From Haliotis asinina (taxonomy: Eukaryota; Mollusca; Gastropoda; Lepetellida; Haliotidae): a DNA stretch of 64,000 bases. The translations under genes and the position numbers were made by a program. Below the pieces are notes generated by a model that saw only the letters and a list, made by a program, of their open reading frames with translations, was not told the DNA's origin and ran no database searches. How positions within the stretch are numbered: the stretch's first letter is position 1; each line of letters starts with the position of its first letter. Location of the stretch: NCBI RefSeq assembly GCF_037392515.1, contig NC_090290.1, positions 33,377,753-33,441,752 on the forward strand, written 5' to 3'. This document shows positions 1 through 12,800 of the stretch, piece by piece.

Positions 1-667
1 CTAATTAGCTGTTTTTTGGTCTTGTCGTGTTTGTTTTCAGCATTTTGAGAGGCAAATGTATTTAAGATAGGAAATAAACAAGCGCACAGATAAACAATGT
101 AAATGTTTCAGACTGAGCATATAAACAAAGTTTACTAACTCGCTTAACGCTGATGCGAGATGCCTGCACTGTTTTTTCCTACCAGAGCTGACATGAAGCT
201 AACATGTATCTTCCAACACGATGTGTTTGTTTTTCGGGTAACATGCTGCCTTTTATTTACTTTTGCATCAATGTGGCAAAACTCACATGGAGATAGCTAC
301 CGTCTTTCCCGCTTGCATTTATTCCCCGAAACTTTACATGGTGGTTTATTGGATCTACTTTGTTACACGAATCACTGTTAGTATTCAGTTTTTTTCAAGA
401 AAGAATTAAGCTGTTCACCCATAAAACAGTAAATGCCTCATAGGTATAAACCAAGCAGGCTATAAACTTTTTGTAAGCTGTAGGAGAGGAATTAGAGCTA
501 CAAATACATTTTCGTCGTGTTTTGAATCAATTTAAAACAGATACAGAAACATTCCTGTTGTATAAAAAGAAAGCAAAGTAAAACGCTCATCTAAATTTGG
601 ACCCGATGGATTTACGGTAAAGGCATTTAAATGCCATCTCAAACATGCCTTCACACGACTTGTGGTG

Positions 668-737
668 GCGGAAGTAGAATGTAGTCACATGTCAAGCCTA
701 ACCAATCAAAATGTTGGAGAAGTTCTGTCATGGCGGC
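668..737 (+). promoter_or_regulatory. Candidate core promoter: ETS, CCAAT and YY1-like motifs
   Basis: A strong ETS/GABP-type site, GCGGAAGT, lies at 668-675. A CCAAT box, CCAATCA, lies at 702-708, and a YY1-like ATGGCGGC at 730-737. This spacing is typical of TATA-less housekeeping promoters, where YY1 sites sit just downstream of the start of transcription. The cluster sits about 90-155 bases before the proposed first coding exon. Motif presence is seen; promoter function is inferred. Confidence 0.45.
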
Positions 738-777
738 AAAGTGGTGTACTGCTTCCTGTAAAATGCAACTCCTGTAG
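730..777 (+). other. Possible upstream ORF (15 codons) in the 5' leader
   Basis: An ATG inside the YY1-like motif opens a 15-codon frame that closes at a TAG, ending at 777, 47 bases before the proposed main start at 825. If transcription begins near 700-730 this would be a short upstream ORF able to reduce initiation at the main start. It could equally be non-functional, because the ATG is part of the YY1 motif itself. Confidence 0.25.
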
Positions 778-824
778 AGGTTCTTCATGCTTTATTGGGA
801 TTAATTGACACTTTTTGAGCTGTC

Positions 825-866
825 ATGAAACTGGGCAGTCTGGTTGTCCAGCAACTGGAGGAAGAG
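825..866 (+). CDS. ANKRD28: Tentative exon 1 (initiator exon)
   Basis: ATG at 825 opens 14 codons ([14 protein letters not shown]) ending at GAG followed by GTTTGT, a moderate 5' splice site. It ends in phase 0, exactly what exon 2 needs, and lies just downstream of the promoter motif cluster. In human ANKRD28 and ANKRD44 the first coding exon is also very short (about 9 codons) and phase 0. The residues do not resemble the human MAFLKL or MAVLKL start, so this may be wrong and the true initiator exon could lie elsewhere in 1-4480. Confidence 0.4.
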
Positions 867-3800
867 GTTTGTATGCAACACAATATGTGCTAGGACTGAA
901 ACTTTTCAGGCCATGATGCATTTCGATACGCACATCGCCGTGACTAAGCTGTCTGCTTCAACTTGTAGGTCGAGTTTATTGCTCCAACCCAACGCCACAT
1001 GCCGGGATGGTGACTCGTGGCACTTCCGATGTAAATGTTTCTTTTTTGTGTAGATGATTATCCCTCACATTTGTGAAACTACGAAATTATCGAAACTCTA
1101 TTGCAACTGTCATTTGACACTTTTGACTCTTTTGATATTTTTGACAGTTTCGTACCCTTGTGTGTGTGAAGTATATAGTATTATTGTGTGCGTCCCAACT
1201 TGATGGATCGTACATTTTCGAGGTAGTCATATTTAAATGGTAAATGTGAACGATCTGATTTGTTATCATGACAAACATCAATATGTTAAATGAATGTCAT
1301 AATGCCACACCCATCAAGTAAAGAATTTAACGTTTTTGAAAAAAGTTCGTGACGAGGTTCATATCATGTAGTTTAAAACTGTAATAACAATATTGTCAGT
1401 TGTTACCAAATATTTCAACCGCATGGAGAGAACATTGATCTTCATATGTGATGATGTTGTCATGCTCGGGTTTCTTTAGTGGGTTGTTTGTCATCTTACC
1501 CAGACAGTTGGAATGTTGGTCTTAATGTCAACCATTGGTTTGTCAAACTCATTGGAATATTGTTAAAAGCAGCATAAAGCAACATCTATGCAACTAAAGA
1601 GAAGGTCGTGTTTATGAAATATATGGACGATAAATGATGCATCAGCATGGTTAATTAGTGCTTTCAGAGAACTAATGAAGAGTTGCCAATGAAAACTGGA
1701 AGTATCTGATATACAGTTTAATAATGAATACAGAGAATGTTTCAGGTGCAAAGTAATTGTTAGTAATAGCCTTGATAAGTTTTGAAACTTTCGAAACCGT
1801 CATACTTTTCAAGTCTGGAGGGCTCTAATGAATAAAATGTCACTGAGATGTACATACATTGTTGTGCAATGTGCCTGACTCTCCGGTAATGACAGAAGGT
1901 TATATGTACAATGTCTGGAAACATAAACTTTGATGATTACAGTCTGGTTTATGAGTTGTTCATCATTGGTGTAAGCTGTTTCTACATTTCAGTCATGATT
2001 TAGTACTTCATTTTGTTATAAAATAAACATACGTTTTATTTATTAAGGATTTATTGTAGTTTTATGTTCAAGCTATTGATAGATTGAGCATTCTGTGTCA
2101 GGACTAGATTAGTTCAGTACTACGTTCATGAAAGTTCTTAAAATTTAGTGTAATTGTAAAAATAGGAGAAAAAAGACTAAAATGGTTCATTAATTTTTTT
2201 GTCAGTTTTATTAATCTTGGGACTAGTGTACTTGTGCCTAGTGGGATCCATTTATGTTTTGTTGTCTTGGGATGTATACTTGTGTTGAGAATGTATATAA
2301 CTACATTCTAACTTATGAAGAAATGTACATGATTTTTTGCCATTTGTGTGAGCAGTGTATGAATAGAAATGGATAAATAGGACAGAAAATGGGCAAATAT
2401 CACATGCTAAAAATCATCTTCAAGGAAAACTGAAACATGTAAAATTTGTATTTTTCTGCTTTCCAACAAAAAGTTTAGATCAATCACTGAACCATTGCCA
2501 AAGACGTCATGAATATATATAGTTTATAAAGCTGCCGAAACATATAACAACTTCCTCATTTGAACATGTTGAAAGGACTTCCTGTATCATGTAAACGATT
2601 GTTGACAAGCAAGGTTGCTAGACATTGTTGTAGTTGTATGTACCATGCACAGTTTTCCGTGTGGACTATTGTATGATATTGGTAACGGTTATTTATGCCT
2701 TATTTTCAAGTGCCATTATAGGGAACAAGTTTCAGTTAATCATTTCGAATGCCTATTGATGAAGACTGACATCTGTTAATCCTCGCAGATGTGGAAAATA
2801 GTGTGACTCCACTCATATACCAGGATCAAAATAAGGATGTGTTTTGACGTGTCTTCCAGGGTTTGAGCAGGATTGACAACCCTGTAATTTGGACATATTA
2901 ACTTAAAAAATCACAAAATTGTGATTATTCATTGTACCTGTAACGAGGCAGTCCTACGTTGTATTGCTATTTTTTGCAAAATTTGTCAGATCATGATTTT
3001 ACAGGAAACAATCTGTAATAAAAATACCTTTGCAGTGATATGTAGGCGTGGATTAGTCTCCATTGGGAACTAAAACTTTCCAAGTGCACTGAGTCCAGCA
3101 GTGTGGCACAGTGTTATTGTACCCTAGTATTGGTCAGGCCTATATTTGTGTGTTCACTACTTATATGTTGATGTGCTTGTATAGATCCTTATACCGATGG
3201 AGGTCGGGCTAGAATATTGGTCTTCAGTAGCCCATGCTGGTCATAAAGGGCAACTAATGGGTCAGGTTCGCTCATTTTGTTGACCCGAATCATCAGTTCC
3301 CAATTCTGTAGATCGATGCTCTTACAATTGATCATGAGGTTATCTAGTCAAGACTCAGTTATTTACAGACCGCATCCATATAGCTAGAATATTACTGAGT
3401 GTGGTGCAAGACTAAACTCACTGGTATACCTACAGAATACTGAATACCTACCAGCCATTTTGTTTAGTGTCATGCATCGCTGTAACCCTAAAAACGCTAA
3501 CCTTATCGAAAGAAACTCGCTTTCGGAGATAGTAGAAGGTATCCAGTATTCTGTAATCTTACCAACTCACTATCCATAGTTCCTTAAATTTGTTGATTGG
3601 TCCTCGAAACTGAAAAAAAGACTTAGAATAGTTAAATTTGGTGTCTGAAATCCGTATGAAGCCTGTATTCAGTGTGTCCCGGGGTAGAATAGGCCTTCAG
3701 CAACTTGTGCTTGCCATAAAAGGCAACTATGCTTGTTGTAGGAGGTGACTAACGGGATCGGGTGGTCAGACTCGCTGACTTGGTTGACATATGTCATCGA

Positions 3801-6800
3801 TTCGATGTTGTTGATCACTGGATCGTATGGTCCAGACTCGATTATTAATGGACTGCCTCCATATAGCTGGAATATTACTGAGTGTGGCCTAAAACTAAAC
3901 TCACTCACTCACTCACTCACTCACTCACTCACTCACTCACTCACTCACTCACTCTCACTCACTCACTCACTCACTCACTCACTCACTCACTCACTCACTC
4001 ACTCACTCACTCACTGTATTCAGTGTGAAACATTGCCCATCCCACCAATTTTATTCACTGTTTTACTCAGGTTGATTCAGTAAAAGCTTGAAAATGCACA
4101 TAGCAAATGAGTCTGTTGTAGCACTGTGATAGTAGTAGCGTGTGCAGTATCTGAAAGTGAGTCAGCACTTGCTTTATCCTTAAGTGTAATTCTTAAGTGT
4201 ATTCAGAAGTATCGCAAAAGTCAGATTGTTAAAAATGTTTGTGACTGAGTGAAGTGTTTCTGAAAATATATGAAAGTTTTGAATTTCCCATTGTTAGTCT
4301 GTCATACAGACCCTGATACATATATACCTAGTACAGCCCATTCATGTCTAGTGTGCCTGTTTAAATTCTGTTGTTATGCTCCATTTGAATAATTAGATGT
4401 TAGTCTACTCTTAGGATGGTAAAGCATCGAAATTATTGATATGTTGATGTAGTTAGTAGAGAAGATAACTGTAGCCTCTTGTTGCAGTCTCCTCTGGTAC
4501 AGGCTATTTTCCATGGGGATCCTGATGAAGTTCGAGCCCTGTTATACAAAAAGGAAGATGTCAACTATCAGGTAGGTGGATGTGAACTAAAGTTATAGGC
4601 AAGAACAGAAGGGTCATGGATATGGATTTCTTTGATTTTCGATTTTCCCATTGTCTGCATGAACCCTTTGTTTATATGTGCAACTGGTCACTAATTCAGT
4701 CCTATTTGACTTCTGCACCTTTAAGGACCTTGAGTGGCCCAGTTACCTGAGTCAACAGAATTAGTTGTACGGAGTTGTCTCTCTTGTAGGCAATCGCATG
4801 CTTTATTCCTGGTTTGCCCATCTTGTTATCTCCCAGGCATGTAAATGGGGTTAGGTGGGGGGAGGGGATGTTTCTATGGAAATGATTTGAACTAAGGCTC
4901 AAAAGGAGGGATGACCTTTGCTTCTGGAGCATAACTGAAAAACCCTCCTATATCTTTGAATGAAACTCAGTAGATATATCAAACATAAGCTAAAGAGGTG
5001 CCTTTTGCTGTTTGCAGATTTTGTTATTTTTGTTTTACTTGGTTTCAATGGCAATGATTTGGACTTAATCTCAAAAAGGAAGGATGGGTTTTGTTTCTGG
5101 AGCAGAACTCAAAAACCTTTCAATATTTTTCAACAAAAATTCATCTGCAACTTCAAGTGATAATAGTGTCTCTTGAAAACGAAACTAAAACAAACTGATG
5201 TTCTAAAAATGATTGTCTAAACTGTCTTGCAAGCACTGTACACATGCACTGTTTAGAGTTCATAGTTTCATGTTGTCAATTGATTAATTAATCAAATCAA
5301 AACTTCATCGAAAAATGAAGGGAGGTTACTCTGTTATGTTTGCATGTTGACACTCGAACTTGACTCTGTGGCCAACTCCGATTTAAAAAGTCATTCCTTC
5401 TCAATATAAAGCTTTTTATGTATGTTTTTTGAAAGGTAGGTAGGGAGCAAATTACTATGCACGACAGTTCGTGCTCTGTTGTTTTTGTGAGGGGCGATTT
5501 GATCACACAATCGCTTGTCCTAGTGTAGACTCTGGTTGGGCTTTGTTTTTGGAGCACAACTCGAAAACCTTTCAAGATCTTTCAACAAAACTTAGCATAT
5601 GTATGAGGCAGATCTTGATGTGGTGCCTTTTACTCTTTATTTTTGGCATTTATATCCTTCATGATTTCCATGGAAAGTCTAAAAAGAACTTGTCAGATGA
5701 TTTGTTTTTTAAGACACATGAGAGCTGGGAGATATGTCATCTTCTGATGACTCGTGTGTTTATTGGTTTGTCTTCTGGGTTTCACCTAGTTGGTGAAGAT
5801 CTAAGACCTGGGCATACTTGTGAAAAGTGATGATTTTAACTCCTTCTCATCAACATGTTTAATATAATCGTAGTGCTGAGATCGCTTTGTGCAATTGGGC
5901 TCTTGCTCACTTAAAGACATACTTCCCACTTCAACTAATGCAATGGCACTGGAATACTGTTCCATGTGGCGTCAGCACAAACTCCCTTAAAGATGAGATC
6001 TGTTTGAAGTAGTGGTAAACCAGTATCTCTTACTATCAGTATGTCAGCTATTTTATGTGGTAATAGTGCCATGTACGTACAGATACGTTACTATAGTTTT
6101 GGGTACTGGTGATGAACACTTTCAGGAGTAATTGCAAGCATATGCGAGGATAAATTCTTACTATGACACATGGATGTTGTTTACATGTTTTTCTGCCAAT
6201 ACAGGACATTGAGAAAAGAAGTCCCCTCCATGCTGCTTCCTACTGTGGGGAAGCCGAAATTGCCGACATTCTCATCCTGAGTGGTGCCCGAGTCAACACC
6301 AAGGACAACAAGTGGCTAACGCCTCTACATCGAGCTTGTTGTTCTCGTAGTGAGGTCAGTCACAGACAAAAAATGTTCTAATCTCATGCTCTCAGTTACT
6401 GTTTGGAATTTTGGGGATTCAGGTCATACAGGCCAGATACTTTATATAAGGGCTGACTAGGAAGGGAACTGTGTGTCTGAGACTCAGCTGATCGTGTCAG
6501 TGGGTCTTTGTGGGATGGCTTGCTCCTCGTGAGTTCAGTCTCCCAGGGTTTACCTCAAAACACAAACATGGGGTTCCCGGCAACCCCCAATTATTAATTC
6601 TTCTAGGGATCATTGCAAGCAATGCGAGGGTACATGACAACAATGTTCTATTAATTTCTTTAGAGCCTGGAATGAATCATTGGTCATATGTACTAGTGTA
6701 TGAAACAATGCATGTAGCTGCTCTGAAAGAAACATCCAAACATATAGAAGATTCATAGATGTGTTGTCGGTTCAATGAATAATAGTGTCCATCCTTCAGA

Positions 6801-9800
6801 CACAGTGAATTTTCCTTTCTGCATCCATTCGATACATGTGTGAGTACTGCATTTACTACTGAAAATAGTGTTTACTTTGGTTATATAAACAGAAAAAGTG
6901 TTCACATGTTTTTTGAGGATACCTAGGTTAAATTGGACATACAGCAACCTTGTAACTATTGAAGATCACATATACCGTAGGGGGTACAAATATATAAATC
7001 ATTTATTGACATTGAAACCCCATCATTAAGACTACTCGTTTCAACATTTAGTTACCTTAAAGTGACTCTTTTGACAACAGTGCACGATTTTCTCCTGCGA
7101 ACGAAATTTCAGCCAATGAGAGGGCGCGTCCCTGTGACGTAATGTGAGGTTTACTTATGTGGGTTACAGTAGTATTCATGTACTTTTCAAGAGGTAGTGA
7201 AATTGTTATGTTGTATGCAATGTCATACATCTTCTTTATAGGTTTATCCAAACCTGCAGTCGGGACAATTGTTTTGAAAAATGAAAGCTTTATGTTTTCA
7301 CAAGCTACTGTCATTTCATCTTGTCACCTGCTTTGCTTATTTTCTGAGATTCAACATTTTTGTGTGAAAATCTCATGTTGTCATAATAGTTGAAAAACGT
7401 CCTGTTACAGGCAGTAACATGGCCATAATTCAGAAACATATTTAACGACCAGTAGGAAGTAGTTTTTATCTTTTACCTTGATGAAAACAAACCATAATCA
7501 AATTGATTCTCGAGCTAGCTTTAGACCATCATGCCATAATTTTACAAATGGCGGTACCTGGTCGTGAACATCCGCCAGTCTGAGAATAAATGCTGTTATG
7601 ATTGTTTCACAGAATAACAAAATCTAAACTACATTCTACTGGTTAGTAAAATCTGTTACTTGATTGATGGACAATAGAATTTTGCATGACATTGCTTATA
7701 ACATAACAATTTCACTCTTGGAAGCGAGGTGTGTGTTATTACGATACTACTTTTTTCGGTCATCAATTATTTACTGCAGCTAGTAAGTAGTTTTAATTTT
7801 AACTTAATGAAAACAAATCTGAATAGCATCTCCTGTCTTGAAAGTGAGGTATGTGCCAAACCATTTGATGTAATGCGTACAGACTTCCACAACGCTTGCT
7901 TTGCCCTCTCAAAGAACATTTTTGGCACAGAGTGAGGGGTCCCGTGGAAATCTGTGCAAGGTGACACAATCACAATTGGAGCAATTGATGGCAACAATAA
8001 CAATGTTTAGGCATGTCTTTCTTTATGTTGAGAAATCAGCGAATTGACAAGCTTGTTACACATTTTATATACAACTAGCTGAAAATCCTTTCTCTCGTGA
8101 CATCACTGTCGTTCGCTGCAGTGCTCTGGCGTTATATACCCTGTCTGTGTTTTCATTGGCGGGTGAGAGTGAAGCAGACGACTTTTTGGCAACTTTAAAT
8201 CACTTGATACTGATTAACCACCTGTTTTCTAAGAATGAAATTGGTGTTCAGCTCAAGACTAACCACAAGTCTTTCACATGTAATGGTTAAAAGAGTTAAA
8301 AAAAAAATAGATTTTTTTCATAGAGATTGTCTTTGGGGGACATATATGCATTTTCTGCTGCAGAAAAATGTGGCGTGACAGTGATATCAGTGTTTTAATA
8401 AAATATTGTACAATAAACAAAAAATCTGGCCGAAGCCAGTTTTCACATCAATGAGAGCTGTGTGGTTGGTTTTCGAGCACTTTCTGAATCATGTCGGGGC
8501 CAGGTGGTTGGTCTTCAGTTGGACAACCGTACGGTCACGACTTACATCCTGAAGCAAGGCTTCAGGTGATTCCGGTTTATCTTCAGGGGCTGGAGAACGT
8601 GCGAGCAGACACTCTCAGTCTCACTTGCAGGATCCTGGCCCCGCACGAGTGGATGCTCGATCGGCCGATATTCGGAGTTTTCTCCCAGTAGTATGGATCG
8701 TACCAGGTCGATCTGTTTGCGTCTGGCGGGACGAATCAGATACCTGTGTTCTGCTCTTGAGTGCCGGACCAGAGGGCGTTGGCGTCCCACGCCTTCCTGC
8801 TGGACAGGTTCTGTGGGTGTTTCCGCCACTTCCCCTGATTCCCCGTGTCCTCTCCCAGCTGTCCACCCAGCCAGCTCGGCTGCTTGTGCTTATGGCACTG
8901 CTTTGGCCGTCACAGAGCTGGTTTCCGTTAATCCTTAGGTTTCTGGCTCAGCCTCCTGTTCTATTACCTTTGCGACCAGACATTCTCACTCGAATGGCAT
9001 GCCACACCCCAGATTCAGTAGATGGCTTGGCCTCTGTCACGTCTAGCCTCCCTCTTGTGTAGCGCTTTTTAGCTGGCGTGGATCGAGTTCGACCTGCTGT
9101 CAGGGATTTGTCAGTCATGCTTGGCTGGCTGTCCTGTCCTACTTTCTCACGTCTATTGGCTATTTCCATTCAGGTCGGTATAGGTCTGGTTGGTCCCTGT
9201 CGGTTCTCTCCCATAATGCCTTTCGCGGAAGCTCATCGGGAGTACACAGGTGAGAATTTTTTGTGTGGGTTATTTACTATCGCTGTAATTACGAACTGTA
9301 CCAGAATTCCCTCCTCCCTAGCCTCTGGTCTTTGGGAGTCTGAGTTAACGCATATATGTACCCCAAGGACGATCTCTATGAAAAAGAATTAGACAAACCT
9401 GGAGAGGTTTCCAATTCTTTGAAGAGAATCGTCCTTGGGGTAGGGCCACCCACCTCCCCGCAATTCTGTTCACTGATTTATTCAGCAGAAGGAATGATGA
9501 TACACGTTTGGATGCTTACCTGGTTGCCTGAGCATGCGCGGCAGAGGAGTGACTCCACATGGTGAGGGGCTGTATAGTGAACAAAAATGATTTTTTGTGT
9601 ATTGTGCAATATTTTATTAAAACATTGATACAACTGTCACATGACATTTTCTGGCAGCAGAAAATGGATTATGTACCCCAAGGACGATTCTCTTCAAAGA
9701 ATTGGAAACCTCTAGAGGTTGTCTAAGTTTATGCGTTCTTTAAGGACAACCTGAAGGTGAAATACAGTCTCAACTGTGACATTTACACAGAACACTGTTT

Positions 9801-12800
9801 GACTTTGTTGTTAAGATGTTGTTGTATTGTCAGGAAACTGTGGAGACGTTGCTTAAGCACCAGGCTGATGTGAATGCCCGTGACAAGAACTGGCAGACCC
9901 CGTTACATGTGGCTGGTGCCAACAATGCCGTGAAGTGTGCTGAGTATATCATCCCACTCCTCACTAACGTCAATGTGTCGGACCGAGCTGGACGCACAAG
10001 TCTCCATCATGCAGCATTCAATGGCCATAAGGAGGTAGTTACCGAAATTAAACCGAAATGATCGTAGACAAGCCAGTCTCATTGATAAGCCAAGGTCGTA
10101 ATTTGACTCTTGTGATCAGTATCAAAATGGTATGTTCAAAATATTAACTGGAACACTATTACTGCAAAATGATGTCTTTTGGATTGTATTGTGTCAATGG
10201 TGTGATGTTTAGTGGTGTGACATTTCATTGATACGCATCGATGCATTGATCCATGGGCTGCCAATATAGTGACTTGATGTAAAGTTTTACATTGTCGTAT
10301 ATCCTGATATGATCCGTTAAATGGGCCACAGTACTTTCTCTTGTTAAACTCAGAACAAAATCATGCGTTGTTGTTTTGGTACCAAATTCCCTCCTGGAAA
10401 CTGCCCTTTATATGCATGGGAATGTTAAATTGATTGAAATAAAAATGAGGTACTATAGGCAAGTTGATATATTGACAACATAGTACATTTATCACCTTTA
10501 TAAAAATCTTAAGACTAAAAAGCATTTTTCTAGCATTTCTGACAGCACTTCATTTTCTTGATACATATCGCATCCCAGCTTCAGTGCACATTACTTAGGC
10601 AATATATTGTGGGGACTAAAATTTTGCATCATATCGTAGGTTGTATGCCAATATAATCAGTAGTGATGTGATATTTGTTTGGTCTCTATAGATGGTGCAG
10701 CTGCTGTTGGAGAAAGGAGCCACCATTAATGCGTTTGACAAGAAGGACCGTCGGGCGATCCACTGGGCAGCTTACATGGGGCATGTCGAGGTGGTCAGGC
10801 TGCTGGTGGATCATGGGGCTGAGCTCAACTGTCGGGATAAGAAGGTAATACTGATCACTTGATGATTGAAACCCTGTCTTTAAATAGAGAATACTAAACG
10901 ATCTGTGTAATACCATTTTTATTAATAGAGTGAATGATTTGGTATCAAGCGAGCGAAAGCTAGAGATACTAAATCTTTCATGAGTTTAATGACAATAGCA
11001 TTTCACGGAAGCGAGTTTAGTATTCCGTTTGTTACTTCCAACACAAATTGATAGAAACTCATACAGTATGAGGACTGCTAGTTTTCCTCGAGTCAAGGTC
11101 CAGTGCCACTGCGACATTGACGTTAGCATTCTGAGGTCTTAACTCTGAACTCTTGTGACGTCATACATCTAGCGGTATTACACTAGTGTAATATTGCCTT
11201 AAAAATACTACACTGCAGTATGTTCTACGGGTGAGTAATAATATTTTGAATAATCTGTCTTGCTTCATGCAGTTAGAAGCAATTTGTAATGTATGTATGA
11301 AAAAGAGGAACACCAACAGTCCAGCTATATGGTAATGGAGTCTGGAGTCCAGTGATCAATGGCATAAAGGTCAATCTATGCATCTGCAATCTATACGCTG
11401 ACAAGTACCGAACAAGTCAGCGAGCATGACCACACAATCTTGTTTGTGGCCTTATGCAAGAAGCATGGGATCTGCGGATCAATTCCAACCTGGATCTTCA
11501 CGGCTGAAAGAAGTGGGAAGGCGTGAATCTGCATGATAGTGGTGCTGACAAAATGTACATTATTAATTTAAATGCATTAGCTAGCATCAATTTTATTTTC
11601 ATAATTAGGGGTGGGTGCTCCATGAATAATTTATACAGGGATCTGTATAAGATAAAAAAGTTCATTCACAGTGGTGAAAAATAGGGATAGTTTGTTGGCT
11701 ATAGTTGGGTAACAATATTGATTGCTTTGCCACTGTGAAAATTTTCTTGTGATTGTTTGCTACCTCAGATGTACACCCCTCTGCATGCTGCCTCAGCTAG
11801 TGGTCAGGTCAGCGTGGTCAACCTGCTGCTCGACCTGGGAGTTGAAGTTGATGCTGTCAATGGCATCGGCAATACATCGCTACATGTCGCCTGCCTCAAT
11901 GGCCAGGACATTGTTGTCAACAAACTCCTGGACAATGGGGCAACTGTCAATGCTGTCAACAACAAAGGGATGGTTAGTTGTGCTGTTTTTGTTTGTGCTT
12001 GTGGTGATGTCAAGGTGAAATTTTGTGCTTGTGCTCAGGATTAAAATTTGGAAAATAAATTTTGAAGAAAACTTAGAACTAGGTAGTAAGTAACTTTTGA
12101 TGCACTTATGTTTTATTCTTGACTAATGTGTACATATCTATATTTGAGGGTCTCTGAAGTAGCCTTGTGGTTAAGGCATTTGCTCATCACACTGAAAACA
12201 AGGTTACGGTTCCCTCACATGGGTACGATATTTGAGATCCGTTTCTGGTGTCCCTCTCCGTTATAAACGTGGTATAAAAGTAAAGTCACTTTTTGATGGT
12301 TTGAAAATTGAGAAAATTGTGAAGCAGACTGTACTCATATTGTTTCTGGGTCTACCTTCTTCACTTTGTTCAGTTTATTTAGTATTCATGTCCCCAAAGC
12401 AAAAGATTGATTCTCAATCAGGGCACATACCCCGGGCTGCTGCCAATGTGTTGGCCCCATTCTGGTGTACGATGCCTTTATATCCCGGGATGCTGCCAAT
12501 ATGTCAACCCCTTTCTAGTGTACCCTGCCTTGATACCCTGCTGCCAATGTCAGCCCCTTTCTGGTGTACCCTTCCTTGATACCCTGCTGCCAATGTGTCA
12601 GCCCCATTCTGGTGTACCCTTCCTTGATACCCTGGGATGCTGCCATTACTCGTAGAGTATGATAAACCAAATTGACCAAACACGCAAGAGTTAGCTATTA
12701 AACCTGCGATTAAGACTCAAGTTCAAGAATGCAGGAGAGAATTTGATGCAGCTTTTGTTAGACAGCATGGTGTGGTTTCTGCATAATAGTTTAACTTCAT

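Larger units (their letters stand above)
6990..9760 (+). repeat. Dispersed 1.3-kb repeat family, copy A (interrupted by a DIRS-like element)
   Basis: The sequence from about 6990 to 8308, resuming at about 9727-9760, aligns with 28150-29945. Shared landmarks include a gtcaacagtgca-like block near the left end, a tgatgaaaacaaaccataatc block, and a right end with tatacaactagctgaaaatc and a caagtctttcacatg block. A DIRS-like insertion at about 8309-9726 splits it. Non-coding; probably a non-autonomous transposon whose class I cannot establish. Confidence 0.6.
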
